Part shown: piece by piece, positions 45,968-57,290 of the stretch
Numbering within the stretch: the stretch's first letter is position 1
How the letters are laid out: each line of letters begins with the position of its first letter
Assembly (NCBI RefSeq): GCF_033118175.1
Contig: NC_083692.1
Span: 16,254,001-16,318,000, forward strand
DNA from: Dama dama
Taxonomy: Eukaryota > Chordata > Mammalia > Artiodactyla > Cervidae
DNA length: 64,000 nt
Direction of reading: 5' to 3'
Position numbers and translations under genes: made by a program
The notes under the pieces: model-generated
Database searches by the model: none
Told to the model about the DNA's origin: nothing
Seen by the model: only the letters and a program-made list of their open reading frames with translations

Positions 45968-46030
45968 GTGTCTTCATATCTCCTGCATTGGCAAGCGGGT
46001 TCTTTACCACGAGCGCCACCTGGGAAGCCC
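45968..46030 (-). mobile_element. Bov-tA SINE head fragment
   Basis: Only the reverse tRNA-like head remains: 'ctcctgcattggcaagcggg' to 'cgccacctgggaagccc'. Confidence 0.85.
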
Positions 46031-46170
46031 AAAGATCAACCTAAAGACTAAATTTTGGCAACTAGAGGTCATTGGTGAACCAGGCAAGACAATTATAACT
46101 GTTCAACTTGTGAGGGTGGTAGCCAGATTTTAGCACCTCTGCTCTCAGCCCCAGGGGCACGTTGGCTGCA

Positions 46171-46404
46171 CCACCTTGTTTGTTTTTTTTTTTTTGTAGT
46201 TTTATTTTTTTATTTTTTATTAGTTGGAGGCTAATTACTTCACAACATTTCAGTGGGTTTTGTCATACATTGATATGAATCAGCCATAGATTTACACGTA
46301 TTCCCCATCCCGATCCCCCCTCCCACCTCCCTCTCCACCCGATTCCTCTGGGTCTTCCCAGTGCACCAGGCCCGAGCACTTGTCTCATGCATCCCACCTT
46401 GTTT
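46171..46404 (-). mobile_element. ruminant L1 3' end, short, 11-bp target duplication
   Basis: A T-run is followed by 'tagttggaggctaattactt', 'gtgggttttgtcatacattg' and 'cagtgcaccaggcccgagca', the complement of a ruminant L1 3' UTR. ccaccttgttt flanks it at 46171-46181 and 46394-46404, so it is a 5'-truncated insertion. Confidence 0.92.
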
Positions 46405-46982
46405 TAAAAAGACTGTCCCGCCACCACCCCATTCCTGTGTAACTGGCCTGGGGTTCAGTTGAGGGAATTAGGGTTTTTTTTTTTTTTTAATCTCCCCAGA
46501 TGATCCCAGTGTGCAGCCAGGGTTAAAAACTACTGCTTCAGTGGATTGAGAATTAACAGAAAGTGCAGCAAAGGGCAGTACTGTTAGTGCTAGTCAAGAG
46601 GTTCAAAGAGTTGAGGAAAGGTATTTTTGTTTGAAGGGAAAGTCTTTGAACATGTTTAAATGCAAAGCTGTACGTGTCAGGAGTGAGAAGTTGTCTTGAG
46701 CAAGGCATCTGATCTAGGGAGAGGCTCTGAGTGTAGGAGAAGGTATTCTTTAGGGGCAGGACAGGCATTTCCAAGACAAAGAGGAGGTGAGGAACGGTGT
46801 ATGTGAAGGTGTGTAAGTGGGCTTTCCCCCTCTAATGCTCTATTATCTCTTAGGGGAAGGTGAGAGTCCCAGCTGGGAGTGAAAGGTGGGAACTGAAAGG
46901 GTTTAAAATGGTCAGTTTGTGAGAGCTAGTGACAACAGGTGGGAGAATGAGTAAGACAAATATTTAGAGCAGTTGAAATTGT
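46405..46982. other. unique sequence, no gene seen
   Basis: A T-run at 46472-46488; otherwise unique. Confidence 0.45.
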
Positions 46983-47002
46983 CAAGGTGTAGCATCTATA
47001 CC

Positions 47003-47072
<70 letters not shown>

Positions 47073-47096
47073 GGAGCAAGGTGTAGCATCTATACC

Positions 47097-47130
<34 letters not shown>

Positions 47131-47304
47131 ACGTGTGCAGGGAGCAAGGTGTAGCATCTATGCCCAGTGTGTGTGTGTGTGTGTGTGTGCACGTGTGCAG
47201 GGAGCAAGGTGTAGCATCTATACCCAGTGTGTGTGTGTGTGTGTGTGTGTGTGCGTTTGTGTGTGTGCGTGTGCAGGGAGCAAGGTGTAGCATCTATACC
47301 CAGT
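46983..47304. repeat. compound minisatellite: (GT)n tracts punctuated by a conserved unit
   Basis: The anchor 'caaggtgtagcatctat' followed by 'cccagt' occurs five times, at 46983, 47077, 47145, 47205 and 47281. Spacings are 94, 68, 60 and 76 bp. Each of the first four anchors leads into a (GT)n run of different length, and the repeated units end with 'gcagggag' before the next anchor. The length differences lie almost wholly in the GT runs. Cys/Val or His/Thr frames here are artefacts. Confidence 0.95.
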
Positions 47305-50249
47305 GAGTTGACTTACATCACCAAGGCCGTTGGGGAGTTCTTGGATAATTTCTTTCCTTTTTTAATTAAACATTTGCATAAGGGATCTGCAATCACTTCT
47401 AGGGAAAGAAAACATTGATTTTCATAACTTTTATGTCTTGAAAATTTTTTATACTCCCATACCTTGATAAAATCTAGTAAAACTACCATGTTTAGCCAGA
47501 GGTGCTTTTTAACTAGTTTTCAAGATTGAAAAGAAAAATCATGTGATGCTTTAAAACACTACAAAAATGGAAAGGTGAGCTAAACAGTCTATTACGCATG
47601 TGTATTAATCATGTTTTATATTTCTTATGTATTATGATGTTTTGACATCCTAAACAAGGTTTCTGGATGGGGAGACTGCCCCTCCCAGGGCTGGCCAGTT
47701 CTTAGACCCGGCAAGGTACTCAGCCCCCAGCGTGCGTCTGATGTGCAAACTAACCAAGTCCATGGAGACATACCTCCTCCCTTTGGCCTGCACATCTCAG
47801 GCTGCAATCATCCCAGGCCAGGCACCCGGCAACTAGAGCCTACAATGTAGCTTTAAGGACCAGGAATTACTGGGAATTATTCACTAGCCATCCCTAAACT
47901 GTTCTCCCTGCCCTGCTTTGCCTTTCCCAAGAAAACCACCATCAAGGCTCTGGCCTAAAACTATCGCTTGTCCCCATCCCCTGCCTTCTGATCCAAACTT
48001 GGTGTGGCCCTGCCTGGCAAACCATGCCTCTTGTTTCTAGGGGAGCTGTAACATCAGACTCTTCTTTCAATGGCACTGACCTCTCTCCATGGTACCACTC
48101 AGTTGCATTTATAAAGATCCAGGCACAAAACATGAGCGTCGGAGGAAATGATACTAGAGAACTCCTCTGTAGCTACACATATTCCCAGATTTTAGTAATA
48201 AAGTCGGACCCAGGCCAATTTAAAGAAATAAAATCTAAAGGAAAAATGGCCATGACTTCATTTCAAAGCTTCAAGATTATTGTCTTCTGAAACACTGAAC
48301 AGGAAGTTAGCTAAAGAAAACATGTAACACGCTGTTACTACGGGTCCCCAACCCCCGTGGAATCACTAGGTGAAATATAAAACAAAGACGATAGGGTGTG
48401 ATTAACTGGGATCACTGAAAATTGATTTTCACATGCTCTGAAGTACTGAGATTAATTCCCAACAAAAGACTACCAATAACCCAACGGGTATTTATTACAC
48501 AATAGCTATGTATTGGAGGTGGGGTTTTTTTCCCTTTTTTTTTTTTTTTTCGTTTTTGTGAGCCACACTTTAAAGGCTTCATCATTATGATGCTGGAGAA
48601 TACATGACATTTCCCCATGAAACTAAGATGTAATGAACAGGTATCATAAAATCATGGATAGCAGTATCTTGCACAAATGTTTTACCATCAATGGCGAAAA
48701 ACAACTTATCACTCACAGACTAAAAATCCACTGTTATATTTTAATCCACTTTTTAAAAAAGCTGTTTTCCATCCATCTAAAAACGGCCTCGATGGCATTT
48801 TTCTCCACATCACCCTATCTCAGTATTTCCAGATCTTTCAGGACCTTGAGGGGAAAAGTGTGGTAAATAAGACATTTAATAGTTTCTGCAAAGAACCATA
48901 CACAAACATTTCTATACTTATGGAGGAAAGTGTAAGAGCACCTCTGAGCTTAGGGGGTATACCGGTATATTAAAACACTTCTTTCCAACTATGGCAAAGC
49001 CTGCAGTTCTAACACATCATGTGGAGTCCCCTGGAGGGCTGGGAAGAGTGCTGGGCCGCACCCTCAGCTTCTGATTCAGCCGATCTGGTCGGCAAGAGAA
49101 TGTGTGGGTGCTGTTGGTCTCAGGGTCCTAGCGTGCCTGCTCTAAGCGTCTCCTTCTCTTCCCCTCATCTTCTCACTCTGGATCTTGCCAATAGTCCTTT
49201 CCTTGGTGAACATCTTCAGGATCTGCCCCACTCTTCAAATACTGTGCTTGAAAAATTTATTCCCCACATTTGGCAATTTTACCTAGTGCAGTGGCAGGAA
49301 AATGTTCCCTTTGGGCCATTAAGTTTGTTTTGCTGAGCTTCTTACAAACTTTATAATCCACACTCTTCAGCCAAGATTACTCAATATCCTGTTTCTTTTA
49401 AACGTTGCTATTTGTAGGCATTTGGTGTTCATCTGTTTTGTGACCTTAACGTAGATGAAGGCGTCACTGGACCACTTGTGTTCAGTGCTAACAGCAGAAC
49501 CCACCAATTTCCTCACGTTCTCCCTCTGTGCCATCTTCTAATGGGGTAGAAACCCAACCTGAATGCTGTCACTGTCGGTCACTCCACTAACTGTCATGAC
49601 TAGAGTGGGAGATCAGGAGATAAGGAAATACTGACAACTAAAATGGGCGTTAACCAATGAAGCTGCTGACAGTAACAGCAACCTGCTTCCACAACCCCTC
49701 CCACCATCACACGAACCATGATACAGTCTATCAGCTATGCCCCAACCAGAAGGTAGACACAGCTGCCAGACAAAGTCACTCTGCTCTCATCCCAGCTCAA
49801 GGTAAGGTTCACCAAATATACAGAATGCTGAATACGGATTCTAACACTGAGATTTTTACCTACCCAGATCCCCAGGAAACAAAAGCTTGTGGCTCAGAAT
49901 CATGTAGTAAAGTCAAAATAAAGCAAAGACTTGACATGAATCATGCATCACCAGGAGTCTTTGCCTTGAGCCAAACTGGGGAACCCATCACACCAGCCAC
50001 GACAGTGCTCACCTGGCTTCCTCGCTCAACACTGACTTGTTTGACTCTAGATGACTTCTGTGATAACTCTGCTCCTGTACTTGGGAGCATCAAAACTTGC
50101 TGTGCTGTGGTCTAGACTGCACTTCTGGTTGCAAAATGCAGCGATATCTCAGATTCATCCATTTGGGATTCAGAAATAGTTTAATTACCTGTCCGAGGTG
50201 TTGAGCTTCACTTAGCAGAGGATGCCATAAGCATCACAGATTAAGAATC
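47305..50249. other. repeat-poor unique sequence, no exon called
   Basis: There are 2.9 kb with few recognisable repeats (a T-run at 48533-48551). A 152-codon plus frame at 49657-50115 and a 105-codon frame at 49019-49336 have no recognisable domain or clear splice sites. This region lies downstream of the minus-strand gene's terminal exon. Confidence 0.45.
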
Positions 50250-50255
50250 TTTATT
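50250..50255 (-). terminator. possible poly(A) signal AATAAA of the minus-strand gene
   Basis: Reading down from the stop codon at 53640, this is the first canonical AATAAA I find on the minus strand. An ATTAAA variant lies nearer, at 51796-51801. Either would give a 3' UTR of about 1.85 or 3.4 kb. The assignment is speculative without transcript data. Confidence 0.3.
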
Positions 50256-51137
50256 TCAGCTTTTGGTCATTTTGTTGCCAAAATGGCCTTTTTGCAGCCT
50301 GTCTGAACAGCCCAGCAAAACAATGTCACCTGAAATTTCCAATTGTGCTTGATTTCTATAGAATTCAAGGCCTATTTATCAAGAACACACCACTCAACAA
50401 AGATCATACTCTGCTCCTCCAAATTGGCACCAAAAAAACACCTACTAATTTCTTCTGAATAGTTCTTACCAAAATGCAACAAAAGTTCTGATGCAAATGA
50501 AGTTGTTCTCTTCAAAACACTGAATCTGAAATATAATCTCAAATTTTCTTAAACCTGTAAGCAGAATTATCCTTTATGAAAGATGCTCATGCAAGTAGAT
50601 AATGTCTTGACTTTCATCCACTGTGAAAAATACCCAAGACTAGGATCTAGACAGGCAGACTACATAGCATGCTAGGATAAATCAGAATCCTGAAATAAGG
50701 AAGAACTTGGAACTCTGCTTCAGTTATTACTTTTGAGCAGATCATACATATGTGGGCTCAAAAGTTATCCTCAAAGGAAGTCAAGCTATCGCCTTTTCTT
50801 CCAACAGATTACAAAACTTGATTTTGAAATTATTTTTTTGTTGAAAGGTAACAGATTTTTCTTAATTTGTAACATTACACACTTTGCTGTATAAAAAGGA
50901 AATTTAAAGCTTAAGATTCAAAATACACTTGATTCTAAGGTTAGTTCTCTGGAATGGACTCATACAAAAAACAAGCAGAGTAAGTCAGTGAGTCTTCTAT
51001 AAGCATGCTCATGCGGCAGCTTTAAAGAAGGAGCACAGTTTATAACCCTGTGTTGGAAATGTACTCGTGTGCTTAATGGCTATTCTCTTAGGCAATTAAT
51101 TTTCTTTCCTGCTTATTACAGGTAGATATAGCATTTT

Positions 51138-51470
51138 GGGGCTTCCTGGTAGATCAGCTGGTAAAGAATCTGCCTGCAATGCAGGAAACCCCGGTTCAGG
51201 TCCTGAGTTGGGAAGCTCCCCTGGAGAAGGGATAGGCTACCCACTCTAGTATTCATGGGCTTCTGTGGTGGCTCAGACAGTAAAGAATCCGGCCGCAATG
51301 CGGGAGACCTGGGCTCGATCCCTGGGTTGGGAAGATCCCCTGGAGGAAGGCATGGCAACCCACTCCAGTATTCTTGCCTGGAGTATCCCCATGGACAGAG
51401 GAGCCTGGGGGGCTACAATCCATGGGGCTGCACAGAGTCGGACACGACTGAGACTAAGCACAGCACAGCA
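51138..51470 (+). mobile_element. two Bov-tA SINEs in tandem, head to tail
   Basis: The first copy (51138-51254) stops after 'cactctagtattcatgg'. The second (51255-51470) starts at once with 'gggcttctgtggtggctcag' and is full-length. Similar sequence 'gcatt(t/c)tgggg' lies before the pair and after it, so one insertion of a tandem, or insertion of one SINE in another's tail, is possible. Confidence 0.93.
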
Positions 51471-51639
51471 TGGCATTCTGGGGTGCTCCCTGCTCAAAGT
51501 ATTCAAAATATGCAGGGAAGACTGATCAAGAAAGAGGATATACAGCTTGTCTGGCATACTGTTTCAAAAATATGAGCCTCAGAGTGACTCAGTTCTATCA
51601 ATGAAAAACAAAAGATTACAACCCAGGACTAAGAAAGTC

Positions 51640-51790
51640 TGAAAGTCTGGGATTTTAGTCTTGGCTTGATTATGTGATTTGGGGTAAGTCACAAAGTTCT
51701 GTGACTATTCTTAACCCTATAAAATAGTAGTAATCACCTACCTTTTCATCACAGAGATATTTAAAATGTAAGTAAAGCTGTTCATAAAAA
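51640..51790 (+). repeat. MIR SINE fragment
   Basis: 'ggcttgattatgtgatttgg', 'taagtcacaaagttctgtga' and 'tataaaatagtagtaatcacc' fit a plus-strand MIR. Confidence 0.6.
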
Positions 51791-51795
51791 TTACT

Positions 51796-53639
51796 TTTAA
51801 TCACAGGAAAAAGGAGAATTATTAGGTTATGTGTCATGAAGAAAAAGATGCTACCCAAACTACAGAGGTCTCAACAGGCCGTTGTCACAGGACTGATCTC
51901 TGCATGAGCCATGGAGCTTACTGCAGAGAAAATAAAAACATTATGTTCGTGGATTTCTCCCCCAAATCCAACAAATTCTGTTAGAGATGTGTGCCTCAGG
52001 ACACTCCTGGGACTAAGTAAGGATGCACATGACAACAGAAAGCTGCCTTCATCGCTGAAAACAAGAGTAGAGCCACTCTGCAGCCAACAGACCGCGCTCC
52101 CTACACCGGTGCAGGTGCAGCCCGTGCGGCGAGGAAGGCCACGCGCCGCTACAGGAGCGCCCGGGTGGCTCCCAGGGAAGCTGGGCTGGCTTGAGCCCTA
52201 CTCCTCACTCCGTAACCTCCACCTGCCCCTCGCTCCGCCACATCCCTTGTTACGGATGATGGCCAGGTTCTCGGTCTTCGATAAAGTGCTACGGAAACTT
52301 AGCTTCCGGTCCCCCTTGCCCACCGGATTCACACCAACCTCACTGACGAGGATGACAGTTTTCAAAGGACCACATAATGGAGTGGCCCACCGTCACGTCC
52401 TGTGGGAGAAAAGAGGCACGGCTGCGCTTCCGTCCCGCCAGTGCTGGCGTGCGAGGTGCTCCAGAGCGTCACCAGAGCAGCGGGCACTTGAGAACGGCTC
52501 CCGTGTATTTCAGAGGAAAAGCACTCAATTTGTACCAAAAAAGAGCCCTTCTGCCAACCAGGTCCCGGGATGACAGATACTCTTGACGCTACTTTTTTAG
52601 AAAGGGTGGCTTTTCTCCAATAGCTGTAGGCAGTCACGTATTCCTCATTTTGACAAAGGATCATCCAACTTCAGGCATGGCTGTATATATAACTCCACAG
52701 GCAGCTAAGCCGTCATAAACATGCCAAGTATAAAGCCATGTCGAAAAGGCAGTTTTCCTCTCCAAAGTATGGCCCTAAGAAGCCATTATTATAATAGAGT
52801 ATGAATTTCTGCTACAGGTTATTGACCTATAATACTAACAGTAAAAGTCTCATTTAGTACATAAAGGCTTACACTGTGACATGAAGTATTTAGACACAAT
52901 TCACTGACTATTTTAAATTTGCTGTATACCTAAAGGACCTTCTTCATTGTACCAATCTGTGTGTATACATATAGATCCTCTTTTGGTAGAACACAGACTT
53001 TGGAGATGAGGCAACATACAGTGCAGCTGCTGGCGATTCCAACAGGCCATCTAGAAAAACAGAATAAGTTCCCAAGGCCCATGCGGCTGGTGTCTCTTCT
53101 GAGGCGTCAAATTAAGAACGTTCTGGATTTATCTTATTGGCACTCTGCTTGAATCAAGACCAGGCTCAAAGGCAAGCCTTATCTCCTGCAAGTTAATTCC
53201 ACACACAGGTCTTAACTCTGTGTTTGGAACTGACTGCAAATTTAGAACTTCCTCAAATGGTATTAAAAGCACTACACAAAAAATACACGAAAGCAGTTAC
53301 TGGTTTTTCAAGAAAAACAAGACATATCTGCAAACATCAGCGGCTCTGTGAACAGAGCTGTAGGTAACTGTCGGGACAACAATAGCAATTTAACACATAC
53401 AGCATCAGATGGCCTTTTTTAAAAAACTGTGGTCTCGATACTTTATAATAATAATAAAAAAAAAGATTTGCACAACATGATTTTCTAAGAGAAAGAGTTC
53501 ACTTCTTTGTGTGAAGAGGAGTCAGTCCTGATGGCGAAAGGACTGGGAATGTCAATTAAGATATGCAAGACAATATAATACAGTCTAATATTTGTTTCAA
53601 CAACATCCAGTCAGCTCCTGGTGGGTGAAATACTGTGGT
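51796..53639 (-). other. probable 3' UTR of the minus-strand gene
   Basis: The sequence below the TAG is almost free of repeats down to the MIR at 51790, which fits a 3' UTR. It ends here at an ATTAAA (51796-51801 on the minus strand); if the AATAAA at 50255 is used, the UTR would also include the tandem SINE. The CpG-rich block 52090-52500 sits inside it. Confidence 0.35.
51911..52573 (+). other. 220-codon open frame, uncertain coding status
   Basis: This is the longest open frame in the window that is not repeat-derived. Its ATG is in a strong context (gagccATGg) and the frame runs 220 codons to TGA through the most CpG-dense stretch (52090-52500). The product would be Arg/Pro/Ser/Leu-rich and basic with no recognisable domain, signal peptide or membrane segment. 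It has no visible introns. GC-rich DNA has fewer stops by chance, and the frame lies antisense to the likely 3' UTR of the minus-strand gene. A chance frame is the default reading; a lineage-specific or antisense transcript is possible. Confidence 0.2.
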
Positions 53640-53800
53640 CTAGCTGTATCCAGGGCTCTTTTCCTGTGGCATTTTAAAAAACGTAGCTGCAGCTGAGTCA
53701 GTGGCTTTCTCTGCGGCAGAGGTCCTGACCAGCCACTCAGAATCTGGAGGTTTGGGTGCCTGTGACGCTGGTGTGGCTGACTCCACTGCATCCATGTGAA
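53640..53800 (-). CDS. terminal coding exon of an unidentified minus-strand gene
   Basis: On the minus strand a pyrimidine-rich tract and 'cccttaccctag' form a good acceptor just above 53800. The exon begins with two bases that complete a codon, so it needs a preceding exon ending in phase 1. The exon at 60387-60481 ends exactly so. The frame then encodes 52 residues after the junction valine, starting HMDAVESATPASQ and ending KMPQEKSPGYS, and stops at TAG (53642-53640). Composition (Ala, Ser, Pro, Glu, Lys) suggests a disordered C-terminal tail. A second frame is open through both exons but is His/Gln/Trp-rich and less protein-like. I do not recognise the protein. The ~1.8-3.4 kb below is probably 3' UTR. 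Alternative: exons of a non-coding RNA. Confidence 0.5.
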
Positions 53801-55259
53801 CTAGGGTAAGGGCATTACCATTAAAGTAAAGAGGAAAAAAGTCAGAGAGAGACAAATCAGAATGAGAGACATGTCAACACAAAACTTTCTTATTCCTTAT
53901 ATTTTATGTCTTATTAAACCAAGCAGCTACATAGTTACATAGGGTTTCTTTTTTTTTTTTTTAACCAAAAACTAAAGGCAAGATTTAAGTATGATAAGTA
54001 TTTCTCCACATCAGAAAATAGGTTTAACTGAATAAATGAATAAATTCAGGAGTACAAATTCTTAATGTACTAATAACCACTTATGAAGCATTTACGTGCC
54101 AGGAACTGTACTATATAAACACTGCATACTTAACAATCTTATTTCTTTTTTTTTTTGAAGTGAACATAGGTTTAATATTTAGCAGATGCACAATAATCAA
54201 GAAATTATTATTTTTATATAGTTATTCTTCTGACCTTTTGCAAAGTTCATTAATTAATCCAATGTTACATACACTCTTATTTCTTAATGCAAACGCTTAG
54301 AAATAGGTATTGCCATCTCCATTTTTTTGGGGTCAGAAAACTGAGGCATAGAGGAAGCAGATAATTCGTTCAGAGACATGGCTGTTTAAGCAGCAAGACT
54401 CAAACTCATATACTAGACTCCAAGCCCTCTGCTCTTTCTATAATGTTTCATGCCTCCAACATGACAGTGTCACCAAGAAACACTGAACAGTAAGGCAAAT
54501 GGTAGAAAAATTTCACAGCCGGGCCATCTGTTTTTCAGCAAGGACATTAAGACATTCTGGACAGGATAACCACTGCTTGTGCAGGGCTGTCCTATTCCTT
54601 TTAGGACACCTACCCTTCTGGACCCTACCCCTGAGTGCTCAAAGCATTCCCAGTCACTGTGATAATCCAACACTGCTCCCACATTTGCAAATGCCCCCTG
54701 AGCAGAGTAGCACAAACCACCATCACTCTACTGAAAACAAATATACACTAAAATAAAGCAAAACGTTAAAATTTTTCATTTTTATCCTGTCACAATAATT
54801 CTACTCCCAGGAATATAATCTAGAAAAGTAATTTTCAAATTATGGGTCACAAAACCAATGTAGTAGGTCGTGACAAATACTTTTTTTTTTCCTTAATGAA
54901 AAAGAACAGAAAATATCAGAGGGCACCCAAAGGTTTATTTCAGATTTTACAGGTACACCCAATATATATTCAAACATGAATTTCTTACTGTGAGTTATCA
55001 GGAAAAAAATCGAAAGCTATTACTCTATGGCACATATACAAGTTTTTTAGAGGGCAGTAGTTTTCAAACAGTTCAGCACCTCAACCCCAGCAGCAAGAAA
55101 TACATATGACATCATCACCCAAATCTCTCTTTTTCATACACAAGTATGCATGCTCATTCATTCTTATATAAGTGGAAATAAATTTCATAAAAACTGTACC
55201 TACCATTACCACAAGGTCATCAACCACGGGGAAAAAACTTATCTGAGAAAAACTTTTTG
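53801..55259. other. intron sequence with MIR-like remnants
   Basis: If the exon pair is right, this is intron. MIR-like text on the minus strand lies at about 54075-54445 ('aaaactgaggcatagaggaag'), split by an AT-rich insert at 54150-54270. A further old repeat with 'gtagtaggtcgtgacaaata' lies at 54830-54960. T-runs are at 53950-53961 and 54882-54892. No exon is seen. Confidence 0.45.
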
Positions 55260-55950
55260 TGTTGGCTACATATATATATATTTTTATTATGGCAAAATAC
55301 ACATAAAATGTACCATTCTAATAATTTCTAAACATACTCCTCAGTAGCATTCAGTACATCCACACTGTTGCACAACCATCACCACCACCATGTCCAGAAC
55401 TTTTTCTTCATCCCAAATGGAAATTCTCAACTCATTAAACAATAACTCCCCATTCTCCTCCTCCCCCAGCCCTTGGCAACCACCGTTTTACTTTCTGTTT
55501 CTATGAATTTGATTTGTTTAGGTACCTCTTATAAGTGGAATCAAATAGCATTCATCCTTTTGTGTCTGGCTTATCTTCCTTAACACACTGCCTTCATTCA
55601 TATTATAATGTGTCATAATTTCATTCTGATAATGAAAGTTTTCAGGTTGAATAATAACTTATTGAATGTATAGATCACATCTTGTTTATCCATTCATCCA
55701 GTGATGAACATTTGGGTTGTTTCTACTTTTGGACTACTGTGAATAATGTTGCTATGAACACAGGTGTACATATACCTATTTAAATCCTTGCTTTCAATTC
55801 TTTTGGGTGATATATACCCAGAAACAGAACTGCTGGATCACAGGGTAGTTTTAGGTCTAAATTTTTGAGGAAACCACCAGATCTTTAGAGCAGCTACACT
55901 ATTTTATAATCCCACCAGCAATACACAAGGTTTCCAATTTTTCCACATTC
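55260..55950 (-). mobile_element. old L1 LINE 3' region
   Basis: L1 complement landmarks: 'gcaaaatacacataaaatgt', 'gttgcacaaccatcaccacc', 'cccttggcaaccaccgtttt', 'ttatccattcatccagtgat' and 'ctgctggatcacagggtag'. It runs in the same sense as the putative gene. Confidence 0.87.
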
Positions 55951-56465
55951 TTCAGACAACGTATGCTGTTTTTTGTTTTTATTTGCTTGTTTTGATACAG
56001 CCATCATAAGAACTGAGAAATGGCCAAGAAAAATTTCTGCATATGTTCTTCCACAGAATGGTGCAACACTTTCCCCAGTAGCATAAACCAGCATAAGAAT
56101 ATGATTGAAATGTTTATCAAGAATGATTAACTGTAATATATTCATCATGCTCAGAAATGGAATACTATACATATGGCAATAATGAATGGATTCTGGTAGG
56201 ATAAAATGTGAATGAATCAAGAACTAGGTGAAACTTGTAACTTATAAAATATGACATTCCATTTACAGAAGCTTCAAAAACTGTAAAACTAGACAATATA
56301 ATGCTTAGAGATACATGTGTCTGTCAAAACTATTTGAAAACAACAAAGAATGACAAATAATTAACCAAAAATATATACTAGGATAATATATTCCCACTCT
56401 CCTTCAGAGAGTGGGAAGAAAATTTTTAAAAACACAATCTTTTTTTTTCCCCTAAGGGAATCTTT
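55951..56465. other. AT-rich unique or very old repeat, no gene seen
   Basis: I can place no family with confidence. A T-run lies at 56440-56448. Confidence 0.4.
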
Positions 56466-56637
56466 TTTTGTTTAAATATTTATTTATTTGACTGCGCCAG
56501 GTCTCAGTTATGGTACTCGGGATCTTGGGTCTTTGTTGCCGCATGTGAACTCTTGCAGTTGCAGCTAAGAGATCCGGTTTCCTGACCAAGGACTGAATCC
56601 GGGCGGAGTCTCAGCCGTGGACCACCAGAAAAGCCCT
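56466..56637 (-). mobile_element. CHR-type SINE, shortened
   Basis: Reverse CHR: 'aaatatttatttatttgactg', 'gggatcttgggtctttgttg', and the head 'gtggaccaccagaaaagccc'. Confidence 0.85.
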
Positions 56638-57181
56638 GATGCTCTTTTTTGTAAAGTAGGTGGTGGGTACATGGATGCTTATATTGTTTTTCTTTACACC
56701 ATGTATATATTCTATAAATGTTCTTTTGCGGCCATTCAATATTTATTTTCAAAAACATTTTTAACTTTAAAAAACATTTAAACCTAATTAAAAGGCATAG
56801 TGGGCAATAAGAATCTGCCCTATGACTCCTGAGACAAGGGCCAACCTAAAATGGAACTACTGAATCCAATCACAGGGTTAGAATAATATTGATAATAACT
56901 CTGTTTTAAAGATTCTATTCACTTAATTCATACATTAAATATCTAAGGAGATTGTTCTATGTGTGGAGTACTGTTTTTTAGATGCTGGGGGTACAGCAGT
57001 GAGTAAGACAGGTAAAACTTCCTGCCCTGGTGAATGCACTGTTAGCATGGCTGGCCTGGTATCTGAAATCTCATACAACTAATTAACAGGTTAACTGTTG
57101 GGTACCCTTTCAAGGACACATATCCTATCCCAAGAAGGTCAAAAAAGGCTCTTGGAAGGGCCAATATAGTTAAGGTTTTTG
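56638..57181. other. intron-like unique sequence, no exon seen
   Basis: AT-rich; a weak MIR- or L2-like phrase near 56960-57040 ('tactgttttttagatgctgg', 'gtgagtaagacaggtaaaac') cannot be classed. Confidence 0.4.
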
Positions 57182-57290
57182 GGACTTCCCTGGCAGCCCA
57201 GTGGTTAGGACTCTGTACTTCCAGTGCAGGGAGCACAGTTGGAAAATTCAGATCCCCACGCCCCCACCCCCCCACCCCCCACACACACAA
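57182..57290 (+). mobile_element. CHR-type SINE head with C-rich/(AC)n tail
   Basis: 'gggacttccctggcagcccag' and 'tggttaggactctgtacttcc' are the CHR head. The copy then runs into C-runs (57254-57280) and a short (AC)n with an A-run. Confidence 0.88.
57254..57280 (-). other. G-quadruplex-type motif on the gene's sense strand
   Basis: On the minus strand four G-runs of 6, 7, 5 and 4 are separated by loops of 1, 1 and 3 nt, a canonical G-quadruplex pattern. It lies in the putative intron, on the strand of the gene. Confidence 0.6.

Noticed and set aside
46983..47304. Regular repeats with variable spacers that superficially resemble a CRISPR array
   Set aside because: The 'spacers' are all (GT)n of different lengths, there are only five anchors, no cas genes are present, and the DNA is mammalian. 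It is a minisatellite.
46926..47306. Cys/Val- and His/Thr-rich open frames of 60-100 codons
   Set aside because: They are translations of GT/AC dinucleotide runs.
49657..50115. 152-codon plus-strand frame
   Set aside because: No recognisable family, no CpG or promoter signal, and ordinary length for chance given the number of frames examined.
53597..53791. Alternative reading frame through the terminal exon
   Set aside because: It can also be joined to the 60387-60481 exon, but the product is His/Gln/Trp-rich and unlike a normal protein tail. The chosen frame has ordinary composition.
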